DNA of 64,000 bases from Paraburkholderia caribensis (GTDB taxonomy: Bacteria > Pseudomonadota > Gammaproteobacteria > Burkholderiales > Burkholderiaceae): positions 1,426,001 through 1,490,000 of the forward strand of contig NZ_CP026102.1 of assembly GCF_002902945.1 (NCBI RefSeq), given 5' to 3'. Position numbers and translations under genes: made by a program. The notes beneath the pieces were generated by a model. That model did not search any database and had not been told where the DNA came from. It saw nothing but the letters and a program-made list of their open reading frames with translations. Numbering within the stretch: position 1 is the first letter of the stretch; each line of letters starts with the position of its first letter. Of this stretch, positions 18,108 through 26,178 are shown piece by piece.

Positions 18108-19475
18108 ATGATCCCCATCTACCCGGACCGCAGTCCGAAGCTCAAACATATCGACGACTATCTGGTCGAAGACAGCACGCGCGGCGACTACCGCCTGCAC
18201 CGCAGCGCATTCACCGACGAAGCGCTGTTCGAGCTGGAAATGCAGCACATTTTCGAAGGCAACTGGATCTACCTCGCGCACGAAAGCCAGATTCCGTCGA
18301 ACAACGATTACTTCACGACCACGATGGGCCGTCAGCCTATCGTCATCACGCGCAACCGTCAGGGCGAACTGAACGCGCTCGTCAATTCGTGCACGCATCG
18401 CGGCGCGATGCTGTGCCGCCACAAGCGCGGCAACAAGGCGACCTTTACCTGCCCGTTCCACGGCTGGACCTTCAACAACAGCGGCAAGCTGCTGAAGGTG
18501 AAAGACCCCGAAGGCGCGGGTTATCCCGAGTGCTTCAATCACGAAGGCTCGCATGATCTGAAGAAGCTCGCGCGCTTCGAAAGCTATCGCGGCTTTCTGT
18601 TCGGCAGCCTGAATCCCGATGTGAAACCGCTCACCGAATTCCTCGGCGAAGCCGCCCGCATCATCGACATGATCGTCGATCAATCGGAAGACGGTCTCGA
18701 AGTGCTGCGCGGTTCGTCGACGTATACGTATGAAGGAAACTGGAAGCTGACGGCCGAAAACGGTGCGGACGGTTATCACGTGTCGGCCGTGCACTGGAAC
18801 TACGCGGCAACCACCAGTCAGCGCAAGGAAAAGAACGCGGCCGAAGACAAGATCCGCGCGATGGACGCAGGCGGCTGGGGCCGTCAGGGCGGCGGCTTCT
18901 ACGCGTTCGAACATGGCCACATGCTGCTGTGGTCGCGCTGGGCGAACCCCGAAGACCGCCCGAACTTCAATCGCCGCGATGAATTCGCCGCGCGTTGCGG
19001 CGGCGAAACCGCCGACTGGATGATCCAGAACTCGCGCAATCTGTGCCTCTATCCGAACGTGTATCTGATGGATCAGTTCGGTTCGCAGATTCGCGTGTTG
19101 AAGCCGCTGTCGGTGAACAAGACGGAAGTGACGATCTACTGCATCGCCCCCAAGGGCGAATCCGATGAAGCGCGCGCACGCCGCATCCGCCAGTACGAAG
19201 ACTTCTTCAACGTGAGCGGCATGGCGACACCCGACGACCTCGAAGAATTCCGCGCGTGCCAGCAAGGTTATGCGGCGCGCTCCGTTGAATGGAACGACAT
19301 GTGCCGCGGCTCGACGCATTGGATTGAAGGTGCCGACGAAGGCGCGCAGAAGATCGGACTCAAGCCCTTGCTGAGCGGCGTGAAGACGGAAGACGAAGGG
19401 CTTTACACGATCCAGCACCGCTACTGGGTCGAAACGATACGCGACGCACTCGCGCGAGAAAGGAGCGCAGCATGA
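18108..19475 (+). CDS. benA: Benzoate 1,2-dioxygenase, large subunit
   Basis: 455-aa Rieske oxygenase alpha subunit that, with BenB and BenC, converts benzoate to its 1,2-cis-dihydrodiol. The Rieske 2Fe-2S ligands are C95-x-H97 and C115-x2-H118 (CTHRG...CPFHGW). The mononuclear iron ligands and bridging Asp lie in NGADGYHVSAVH (D221, H224, H229). GGAG is 7 bases upstream of the ATG. It overlaps benB by ATGA. The order benA-B-C-D and the divergent BenM-like gene support benzoate rather than another aromatic acid; toluate or anthranilate dioxygenase are the close alternatives. Confidence 0.93.
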   Translation: MIPIYPDRSPKLKHIDDYLVEDSTRGDYRLHRSAFTDEALFELEMQHIFEGNWIYLAHESQIPSNNDYFTTTMGRQPIVITRNRQGELNALVNSCTHRGAMLCRHKRGNKATFTCPFHGWTFNNSGKLLKVKDPEGAGYPECFNHEGSHDLKKLARFESYRGFLFGSLNPDVKPLTEFLGEAARIIDMIVDQSEDGLEVLRGSSTYTYEGNWKLTAENGADGYHVSAVHWNYAATTSQRKEKNAAEDKIRAMDAGGWGRQGGGFYAFEHGHMLLWSRWANPEDRPNFNRRDEFAARCGGETADWMIQNSRNLCLYPNVYLMDQFGSQIRVLKPLSVNKTEVTIYCIAPKGESDEARARRIRQYEDFFNVSGMATPDDLEEFRACQQGYAARSVEWNDMCRGSTHWIEGADEGAQKIGLKPLLSGVKTEDEGLYTIQHRYWVETIRDALARERSAA

Positions 19476-19975
19476 GCACGATCATCACGGCGCCCGCACT
19501 CGCGGACATCCAGGCATTTCTGTACCGCGAAGCGCGTCTTCTCGACGACGAACAATGGGACGAATGGCTCGATCTCTATCACCCCGATGCCGTCTTCTGG
19601 ATGCCTTCATGGGACGACACCGACCAGTTGATCACGGACCCGCAACGCGAGATCTCGCTGATCTACTACCCGAGCCGCCAGGGCCTGGAAGACCGCGTGT
19701 TCCGCATCAAGACCGAGCGGTCGAGCGCGACGATTCCCGACACGCGCACGTGCCACAACATCAGCAACGTTGAACTTGAGAGCCACGACGACGGCGTCTG
19801 CACGGTGCGCTTCAACTGGCACACGCTGAGCCATCGCTACAAAACCAATTACAGCTATTTCGGCATGTCGCGTTACGTGATCGATTTCAGCGGCGCTGCG
19901 CCGCGCATCCTGAACAAGTATGTCGTGTTGAAGAACGACTACATCAATCAGGTGATCGATATCTATCACATCTGA
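19472..19975 (+). CDS. benB: Benzoate 1,2-dioxygenase, small subunit
   Basis: 167 aa, the beta subunit of the alpha3beta3 oxygenase; it has no metal site and stabilises the hexamer. Typical features are the N-terminal helix IQAFLYREARLLDDEQWDEWLDLYHPDAVFWMP and the C-terminal YVVLKNDYINQVIDIYHI. Its start codon overlaps the benA stop (ATGA), so the two subunits are probably made in balance. Confidence 0.92.
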   Translation: MSTIITAPALADIQAFLYREARLLDDEQWDEWLDLYHPDAVFWMPSWDDTDQLITDPQREISLIYYPSRQGLEDRVFRIKTERSSATIPDTRTCHNISNVELESHDDGVCTVRFNWHTLSHRYKTNYSYFGMSRYVIDFSGAAPRILNKYVVLKNDYINQVIDIYHI

Positions 19976-20031
19976 GCGCGTTGACGATCGGCCACGATAC
20001 ACAGCAGCATCAGGCAGCACAGGAGCAGTCC

Positions 20032-21054
20032 ATGGAACATCGCATCGCCCTCCAGTTCGAAGATGGCGTCACGCGCTTCATCACGTGCCGCGACAACGAA
20101 ACCTTGTCGGACGCAGCGTACCGGCAGAAGATCAACATTCCGCTCGATTGCCGCGACGGCGCGTGCGGTACGTGTCGCGGCTTCTGCGAATCAGGCACGT
20201 ACGACCTGCCTGAATCGAGCTATATCGAAGACGCGCTGACGCCCGAAGACGCGGCGCAAGGCTATGTACTCGCTTGCCAGACGCGTCCGCGCTCCGACTG
20301 CGTGATTCGCGTGCCGGCTTCGTCGGCGGCCTGCAAGACGGGCGTTGCACGTCACGAAGGCACGCTTGCCAACGTGCAGAAGCTCTCCGATTCGACAATC
20401 GAATTTTCAATCGACGTCGATGCACCCGATCAACTGAGCTTTCTTGCAGGCCAGTATGTCAACGTCGAGGTGCCAGGCAGCGCGCTGACGCGTTCGTATT
20501 CGTTCAGTTCCGCTCCGGGCGAATCACGCGTGTCGTTCGTCGTGCGCAACGTGCCCGAAGGCAAGATGAGCACGTATCTCAGCCAGCACGCGCAGCCGGG
20601 TCAACGCGTCGCGTTCTCCGGGCCGTACGGCGCGTTCTATCTGCGCGAAGCGACGCGGCCCGTGCTGTTTCTCGCGGGCGGCACGGGCATCGCGCCGTTC
20701 CTGTCGATGCTCGACGTGCTCGCCGCGAAAGACGGCGCAACGCAGCCGGTGCGGATGGTGTACGGCGTGACCAACGACACCGATCTCGTCGCGCTGCCGC
20801 AGCTGGATGCGGCGCAAAGCACGCTGCCGGACTTCGCCTACCGTACCTGCGTCGCCGATGCCGCGAGCGATCATCCGCTCAAAGGCTACGTGACGGCGCA
20901 CGTCGATCCCGCGTGGCTCAATGGCGGCGACGTCGACGTCTATCTGTGCGGCCCCGTTGCGATGGTCGATGCAGTGCGCGGCTGGCTCGGCGAAATCGGC
21001 GTCACGCCCGCGAGCTTCCACTACGAAAAATTCTCTGCCACCAACGCGGCCTGA
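20032..21054 (+). CDS. benC: Benzoate dioxygenase reductase
   Basis: 340-aa electron-transfer component passing electrons from NADH to BenAB. The N-terminal plant-type 2Fe-2S ferredoxin domain has cysteines C40, C45, C48 and C82 (CRDGACGTC...C). The FAD-binding domain shows RSYSFSS and the NAD domain GGTGIAPFLSML. The ATG at 20032 is chosen because AGGAG lies 7 bases upstream; an earlier in-frame ATG at 19981 would add 17 residues without a domain. Confidence 0.93.
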   Translation: MEHRIALQFEDGVTRFITCRDNETLSDAAYRQKINIPLDCRDGACGTCRGFCESGTYDLPESSYIEDALTPEDAAQGYVLACQTRPRSDCVIRVPASSAACKTGVARHEGTLANVQKLSDSTIEFSIDVDAPDQLSFLAGQYVNVEVPGSALTRSYSFSSAPGESRVSFVVRNVPEGKMSTYLSQHAQPGQRVAFSGPYGAFYLREATRPVLFLAGGTGIAPFLSMLDVLAAKDGATQPVRMVYGVTNDTDLVALPQLDAAQSTLPDFAYRTCVADAASDHPLKGYVTAHVDPAWLNGGDVDVYLCGPVAMVDAVRGWLGEIGVTPASFHYEKFSATNAA

Positions 21055-21059
21055 CCATC

Positions 21060-21839
21060 ATGAATCAACGTTTCGAAGGAAAAGTGGTCGTCGTGACGGG
21101 CGCGGCGCAAGGCATCGGACGCGGCGTCGCGATTGCGGCCGCGCGGCAAGGCGCGACGGTCGTGCTATGCGACCGGTCGGATTTCGTCCATGAGGTGGCA
21201 GCCGAAGTCTCCGCACCGGGCGCGCGCTGCATCGCCGTGACCGCCGATCTGGAAACCTATGCAGGCGCATGCAAGCTGGCCGATGCCGCGCTCGGCGCGT
21301 TTGGCCGTATCGATGTGCTGATCAACAATGTCGGCGGGACGATCTGGGCCAAGCCCTATCAGGAATACGAGGAAGCGCAGATCGAAGCCGAAGTGCGCCG
21401 CTCATTGTTTCCGACGCTATGGTGCTGCCGCGCCGTGCTGCCTTCGATGATCGAGCGTCGGCATGGCGTCATCGTCAACGTATCGTCGATTGCGACGCGC
21501 AGCATTTATCGCGTGCCGTATGCGGCTTCGAAGGGCGGCGTCAATGCGTTGACGGCGAGCCTCGCATTCGAGCATGCCGCCGACGGCATCCGCGTCAATG
21601 CCGTCGCAACGGGCGGCACGGAAGCGCCGGCGCGGCGCGTCCCGCGCAACACGGAACAGCAAACGGAACAGGAAGCGCGCTGGTATCAAAGCATTGTCGA
21701 TCAGACGAAGGCAACGAGCCTGATGCATCGCTATGGAACGATCGATGAACAGGTTGGCGCGATTCTCTTTCTCGCTTCCGACGAAGCCTCGTACATCACG
21801 GGCACCGTGCTGCCCGTAGGCGGCGGCGATCAGGGCTGA
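21060..21839 (+). CDS. benD: Benzoate cis-diol dehydrogenase
   Basis: 259-aa short-chain dehydrogenase that oxidises and decarboxylates benzoate 1,2-cis-diol to catechol. It has the NAD motif TGAAQGIGRG, the NNVGG segment, catalytic Ser in VSSIATRS and YAASK for Tyr-Lys. The start lies 5 bp after benC, so it is in the same operon. The enzyme's product, catechol, needs catA or xylE-type genes, which are not in this window. Confidence 0.93.
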   Translation: MNQRFEGKVVVVTGAAQGIGRGVAIAAARQGATVVLCDRSDFVHEVAAEVSAPGARCIAVTADLETYAGACKLADAALGAFGRIDVLINNVGGTIWAKPYQEYEEAQIEAEVRRSLFPTLWCCRAVLPSMIERRHGVIVNVSSIATRSIYRVPYAASKGGVNALTASLAFEHAADGIRVNAVATGGTEAPARRVPRNTEQQTEQEARWYQSIVDQTKATSLMHRYGTIDEQVGAILFLASDEASYITGTVLPVGGGDQG

Positions 21840-21864
21840 CGTGGTCAATGCAAATCGACACGCG

Positions 21865-21891
21865 AAAAAAAACGCGGCACGAGGCCGCGTT
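21865..21891 (-). terminator. Hairpin with U-tract on minus strand
   Basis: A perfect 8-bp stem, AACGCGGC (21871-21878) and GCCGCGTT (21884-21891), has a 5-base loop. Eight A residues precede it on the plus strand, so the U-tract lies on minus-strand RNA. It is the only terminator-like structure after benD, but its tail faces right-to-left transcription; it may still stop benD weakly. Confidence 0.5.
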
Positions 21892-22000
21892 CAAGCGTGT
21901 TGTCCGCTGCGTGCAGACAGGATGAAACGCCGCAAAGTCTAACGCATTGCGCGAAACGATAAAGCCCGCAATAGACAATTATTTATCATTGTTTCTGCAA

Positions 22001-22134
22001 TATTGCCGCACGCACCATATTGCCGCGAAATATTTGCGGCAATACGCGGTAATTTTCGTTTGGTAAAAACAATCTGCTCGGGCATGCCTGAAGAAAGGCG
22101 AACGCGGCAATACTGTTTGTATGAAGCCGCAATA
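22001..22134. repeat. TATTGCCGC repeat cluster
   Basis: Copies of the 9-mer TATTGCCGC occur at 22001-22009 and 22018-22026, and its complement GCGGCAATA at 22036-22044 and 22104-22112. A related GCCGCAATA is at 22126-22134. Copies two and three form a perfect inverted repeat with a 9-base spacer (22018-22044). The density suggests an operator for a dimeric regulator of the porin, or a structured leader. Confidence 0.6.
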
Positions 22135-22254
22135 ATTGCGCTATTTCGTGTTGTGAATTTCACTAACACCGCTTTTTGGCTTTTTTACATTTTTTGTGTG
22201 CGCCTTTAGTCTCTCGCTCATTCAACGCTTTACCACACGCAGGAGAAGAGAAGA

Positions 22255-23421
22255 ATGAAGCGCACCGCCCTCTCGATGATCTCACTGGCCGCACTGGCCA
22301 CGGCCACCAGCGCCGCTCACGCACAGACCAGCGTCACGCTGTACGGCACGATCGACACGGGGATCACTTACGTTCACAACGCATCGGGCAATAACAGCCT
22401 GTGGTCGCTCGGCAATACCAGCGCAGGCAATCTGTCAGGCACGCGTTGGGGCCTCAAAGGCAGTGAAGATCTGGGCGCAGGCCTGAAGGCGATCTTCCAG
22501 CTCGAAAGCGGCTTCGACCCGAGCACGGGCAAGATGGGCCAGGGCAGCCGCCTGTTCGGCCGTCAGGCATTCGTCGGCCTTTCGCAAGATCAATACGGTT
22601 CCATTACGCTCGGCCGTCAATACGATCCGCTGATCGACCTCGTGCAAGGCATCACCGCCGACAACTACTTCGGCAGCGCCTTCGCCACGGCAGGCGACGT
22701 CGACAACTACGACAACAGCTTCCGCGTGAACAATGCAGTGAAGTACACGTCACCCGTTTTCGCGGGACTGCAATTCGAAGCGATGTACTCGCTAGGCGGC
22801 GTGGCGGGCAGCACGGGCTCGGAGCAGTCGTATTCGGGCGCAGTCGCCTATAACAACGGCCCGATCGGCCTTGCGGCTGGTTACTACTACACGTCCAACA
22901 GCCCGGCATCGGAAGGCATTCGCACCACCTGGAACAGCACCTCCGACGGCACGTTCGACGGTCCCGTCAATCTCGGCTATCAGACGGCGCATTCGATCGG
23001 CATTGCACGCGTAGCGGGCCAATATACGGCCGGTTCGTTCACCTTCGGGCTCGGCTACAGCAATGCGCAGTATCGCCGCGACGACAGCTCGGTGTTCGGC
23101 ACGAACGAACGCTATAACACGGGCCAGGGCTTCGTGAACTATCAGGCCACGCCTGCGATGCTGCTGGGCGTCGGCTATAGCTACACGCATTCGAACGGCG
23201 ACACGTCGGCGACATACCATCAGGTGTCACTCGGCGCGGACTACAACCTCTCCAAGCGTACCGACCTCTACATGACGGCCGCGTATCAGCACGCGAGCGG
23301 CCAGACCCGTGACGCGAACACCAATACGATCACCGACGCGCAGGCATCGATCGGCTCGTATGGCTATGCGGGCACGAGCCATCAGGAGATGGTGAATCTC
23401 GGCATTCGTCACAAGTTCTAA
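22255..23421 (+). CDS. Gram-negative porin next to ben operon
   Basis: 388-aa outer-membrane porin of the Burkholderia general type. The signal peptide MKRTALSMISLAALATATSAAHA precedes QTSVTLYGTIDTG, the first barrel strand, and the protein ends with the C-terminal aromatic signature NLGIRHKF. AGGAG is 9 bases before the ATG. It is the second porin in the window and differs clearly from the one at 2.0-3.2 kb. Its place beside benABCD suggests, but does not prove, that it admits benzoate or related aromatic acids. Confidence 0.93.
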   Translation: MKRTALSMISLAALATATSAAHAQTSVTLYGTIDTGITYVHNASGNNSLWSLGNTSAGNLSGTRWGLKGSEDLGAGLKAIFQLESGFDPSTGKMGQGSRLFGRQAFVGLSQDQYGSITLGRQYDPLIDLVQGITADNYFGSAFATAGDVDNYDNSFRVNNAVKYTSPVFAGLQFEAMYSLGGVAGSTGSEQSYSGAVAYNNGPIGLAAGYYYTSNSPASEGIRTTWNSTSDGTFDGPVNLGYQTAHSIGIARVAGQYTAGSFTFGLGYSNAQYRRDDSSVFGTNERYNTGQGFVNYQATPAMLLGVGYSYTHSNGDTSATYHQVSLGADYNLSKRTDLYMTAAYQHASGQTRDANTNTITDAQASIGSYGYAGTSHQEMVNLGIRHKF

Positions 23422-23443
23422 AACGCTTCGCTAATCGTCACCG

Positions 23444-23496
23444 ACGGCGGTTTGGTTCCGGCACGCGGATGTTGCCGGAACGGAGCCGCCGTTTTT
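23444..23496 (+). terminator. Intrinsic terminator after porin gene
   Basis: A long two-part stem, ACGGCGG (23444-23450) with CCGCCGT (23486-23492) and GTTCCGGCA (23455-23463) with TGCCGGAAC (23473-23481), is followed by five T (23492-23496). It lies about 20 bp after the porin stop. Confidence 0.85.
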
Positions 23497-23620
23497 CTAT
23501 TTCCATCGCCTGCCGATAATGGCCTAATCGTTCTTTCGATAATGGATCTTTGTGTGGTCCATTATCCGTCTTACTCTGCGTACAGGGGCGCAATGGCCCG
23601 GCATACACGGAGATCATCGG

Positions 23621-24373
23621 ATGGAAACGAAAGTCTTTCTGGCAGGCGCAGCGGGCGCGATCGGCAGCGCACTGGTGCCGCTGCTGGTCGATGCGGGATA
23701 CACCGTGTACGGCAGCACACGGCGCGCCGGGCGCGCGTCCCAGATCGAACACGCGGGCGCAACGCCCGTCATCGTCGACGTGTTCGACGCACGCGCGTTG
23801 ACGCAAGCGCTGCAGCGCATCGAACCCGCCTGCGTGATCCATCAGCTGACCGACCTGCCGCCCGCGCTCGATCCCGCGAGAATGCAACAAGCAGTTGCAG
23901 CGAACGCGCGCATCCGCGACGAAGGCACGCGCAACCTGATCGCCGCGGCGCGCGCGGCAGGCAGCAAGCGCTTCGTTGCGCAAAGCATCGCGTGGGCGTA
24001 TCGCGAAGGCGCGCAACCCTACGACGAGACACAGCCGCTCGATACGGAAGCCCAAGGTAATCGCCTCGTCACCGTGCGCGGCGTCGTATCGCTCGAAACG
24101 CAGGTTCTGCGGGCGCCGTTGATCGGCACGGTGTTGCGTTATGGACAACTGTACGGCCCCGGCACGGGCAGCGATGTTGCAAAAGGGGCAAGCCCGGTTC
24201 ATGTCGAAGCGGCTGCGCACGCCGCCGTGCTCGCGCTGCGGCATGCGCGAGCGGGCGCGTTCAACATCGCCGAGGACAATCCCGTCGTGTCGACGGAAAA
24301 GGCAAAGCGCCAGCTCGGCTGGTCGCCCGACTGGCGGCGCAGCACGGCGAGCGCACTGCGCGAGGCGCAATGA
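23621..24373 (+). CDS. NAD(P)-binding epimerase/dehydratase-like protein
   Basis: 250-aa Rossmann-fold protein of the extended short-chain dehydrogenase group. The dinucleotide motif GAAGAIG is at the N terminus. The substrate half keeps RYGQLYGPG and a C-terminal AFNIAEDNP segment typical of sugar epimerase-like proteins. The usual YxxxK catalytic pair is replaced (WAYREGA), so activity may differ or be lost. The start at 23621 is favoured by GGAG about 8 bases upstream. It probably acts as an oxidoreductase; the substrate is unknown. Confidence 0.8.
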   Translation: METKVFLAGAAGAIGSALVPLLVDAGYTVYGSTRRAGRASQIEHAGATPVIVDVFDARALTQALQRIEPACVIHQLTDLPPALDPARMQQAVAANARIRDEGTRNLIAAARAAGSKRFVAQSIAWAYREGAQPYDETQPLDTEAQGNRLVTVRGVVSLETQVLRAPLIGTVLRYGQLYGPGTGSDVAKGASPVHVEAAAHAAVLALRHARAGAFNIAEDNPVVSTEKAKRQLGWSPDWRRSTASALREAQ

Positions 24374-24416
24374 GCCGCGCCCGCCTGTTCACGAGCGCGA
24401 GCGAACGCGACGGGCA

Positions 24417-25931
24417 TCAGGTCTTGTAGAGCATCTTCTGCAGAACCCGCGCGAGCGTCCGGGCGCCTGCGTCGATCTCGTCCACGCCGACGCCCGCAAA
24501 GCCCAGCACCAGGCCGGCGGGCGCCGCGCGCTCGACCGCGTACGACGACAACGGCCGCGTTTCGATGCCCGCTTCGGCGGCCAGACGCGCGGCCAGCGCA
24601 TCGTCGGCACCCGCGGGCAAGAACGCGGGTGCATCGAGTCCGGCGACAATCGGCGGCAACGCGAGCAGCCCTGTCCAATGGCGGTGCGCCGCGTCGCGCA
24701 GCGCTTCGGCGCGCTCGCCGTACAGCTCGCGCATGCGCCGCACGTGACGGCCCGCATGCCCTTGCGCGATGAACGCGTGCAGCGTCGACTGCTGATCGAG
24801 CGGCACGTGCCGGCCCGTCAGCGACCATGCGGCGACGAACGGGTCGACGAGGCGCTCCGGCAACACCGCATACGCAATGCGCAGCGCGGGAAACAGCAGC
24901 TTGCTGAACGTGCCGCAATAGATCACATGGCCCGCACTGTCGAGACTCTTCAGCGCGGCAAGCGGTCTTCCTTCGAAGCGGTACTCGCTGTCATAGTCGT
25001 CCTCGATCACCAGCGCGCCGCGCGCGTGCGCCCAGTCGAGTAACGCGAGCCGCCGTTCAAGCGACAGCGCGGGACCGAGCGGCGCCTGCCGCCCGGCCGT
25101 CACGTACGCGAGCCGCGCATCGGGCGCGAGCGCGCGGCCCGCCGCCACGTCGATGCCGCTGGTATCGACGGGCACGGCGGCAATGCGCGCGCCTGCCGCT
25201 TCGAGCACGAGGCGCGCGCCCTGATAGCCGGGGTCCTCCATCCACGCGGCGTCGCCGGGGTCGAGCCACAGACGCGCGGCCAGATCGATCACCTGCTGCG
25301 CGCTGCCGACGATCGCCACGTGATCCGCCGTGCACGCGATGCCGCGCGCCATGCGCACATGCTCAGCGATCGCTTCGCGCAACGGACGGTAGCCTTGCGC
25401 TTCGCCGTCGGCGAGCATCGAGCGGTTCGACAGACGCGAGCGGCGCGCCGCGACGCGCGCCCACAATGCGAACGGAAAGCACTGCAAATCGGGCTGGCTC
25501 GGACGAAATGCGCGGGTCGGAAACGAGCGGCCTTCCAGGGCGAACGCGCTGCGCGCCAGCAGGCGGCCGCGCGCGGACAAAGCGATGCCTGCGTTGCCGC
25601 CCGTGTCCGCCTTCTTGCGTGCACGCCGTGCCATATCGGACACGGGTGCGGACTCGAAGCGCGCGTCCGGCAATTCGCTTGCAACAAAACTGCCGCGCCC
25701 GACCGCGCCCGCCAGATAGCCTTCCGCCGCGAGTTGCGCGAACACGCCCAGCACTGTGCCGCGCGATACGCCGTGACGCGCGGCTAAATCGCGCGTGGCG
25801 GGCAGGCGCGCGCCCGGGCCGAGCCGCCCTTGAAGAATCGCCGCGCGCAGTTCGCCATAGAGCCAGCGCTGTAGCGGCATCCCGTCGGGCCGTGCATTCA
25901 ATGCCAGGTCGATTTCCGTTGCGCGCCGCAT
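24417..25931 (-). CDS. MocR-type GntR regulator with aminotransferase fold
   Basis: 504 aa. An N-terminal GntR winged HTH (about 20-90: LYGELRAAILQGRLGPGARLPATRDLAARHGVSRGTV) joins a class-I aminotransferase domain that binds pyridoxal phosphate. The PLP lysine is K344 in GTFSKLLFP, with DDYDSEYR upstream. The loop read VTAGRQAPLG differs from the more common VTPSHQxPxG. The start at 25931 is chosen because upstream residues carry no domain. MocR proteins sense vitamin B6 or amino compounds; targets here are unknown, though the divergent AI-2E gene is a candidate. Confidence 0.88.
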   Translation of the reverse strand: MRRATEIDLALNARPDGMPLQRWLYGELRAAILQGRLGPGARLPATRDLAARHGVSRGTVLGVFAQLAAEGYLAGAVGRGSFVASELPDARFESAPVSDMARRARKKADTGGNAGIALSARGRLLARSAFALEGRSFPTRAFRPSQPDLQCFPFALWARVAARRSRLSNRSMLADGEAQGYRPLREAIAEHVRMARGIACTADHVAIVGSAQQVIDLAARLWLDPGDAAWMEDPGYQGARLVLEAAGARIAAVPVDTSGIDVAAGRALAPDARLAYVTAGRQAPLGPALSLERRLALLDWAHARGALVIEDDYDSEYRFEGRPLAALKSLDSAGHVIYCGTFSKLLFPALRIAYAVLPERLVDPFVAAWSLTGRHVPLDQQSTLHAFIAQGHAGRHVRRMRELYGERAEALRDAAHRHWTGLLALPPIVAGLDAPAFLPAGADDALAARLAAEAGIETRPLSSYAVERAAPAGLVLGFAGVGVDEIDAGARTLARVLQKMLYKT

Positions 25932-26178
25932 GCCGTTTCTCCGTAATTGGATCAATGCCCGAAGCCATAAGCAAAACCACGACCAGGCCAATTTGAGATT
26001 ATGCCCGCCGCGCCGCCTCGCCGCCTTCATGCAAATGCGCGCGATGCAGTTGATACACTGAACTGAACCCGGCTGGAGGTGGCCAGAGCTGACATGGGCC
26101 GCTCGTCCTGCGCCCGGGTCTGCGTCTTGCTTACAATAGCTGCCCTCGTATCGATCCCACGGTCAACCGGCACACGCC

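Larger units (their letters stand above)
21840..22254. other. Intergenic region benD to porin
   Basis: About 415 bp, markedly AT-richer than its neighbours, with a hairpin just after benD and a cluster of TATTGCCGC repeats (see separate entries). The porin ribosome site AGGAG is at its end. No protein-coding frame was supported. It separates the porin from the ben operon, so the porin probably has its own promoter here. Confidence 0.5.

Noticed and set aside
21865..21891. Clean terminator for benD
   Set aside because: The U-tract lies on minus-strand RNA, so it is not a normal terminator for the plus-strand ben operon; reported as a minus-type hairpin instead.
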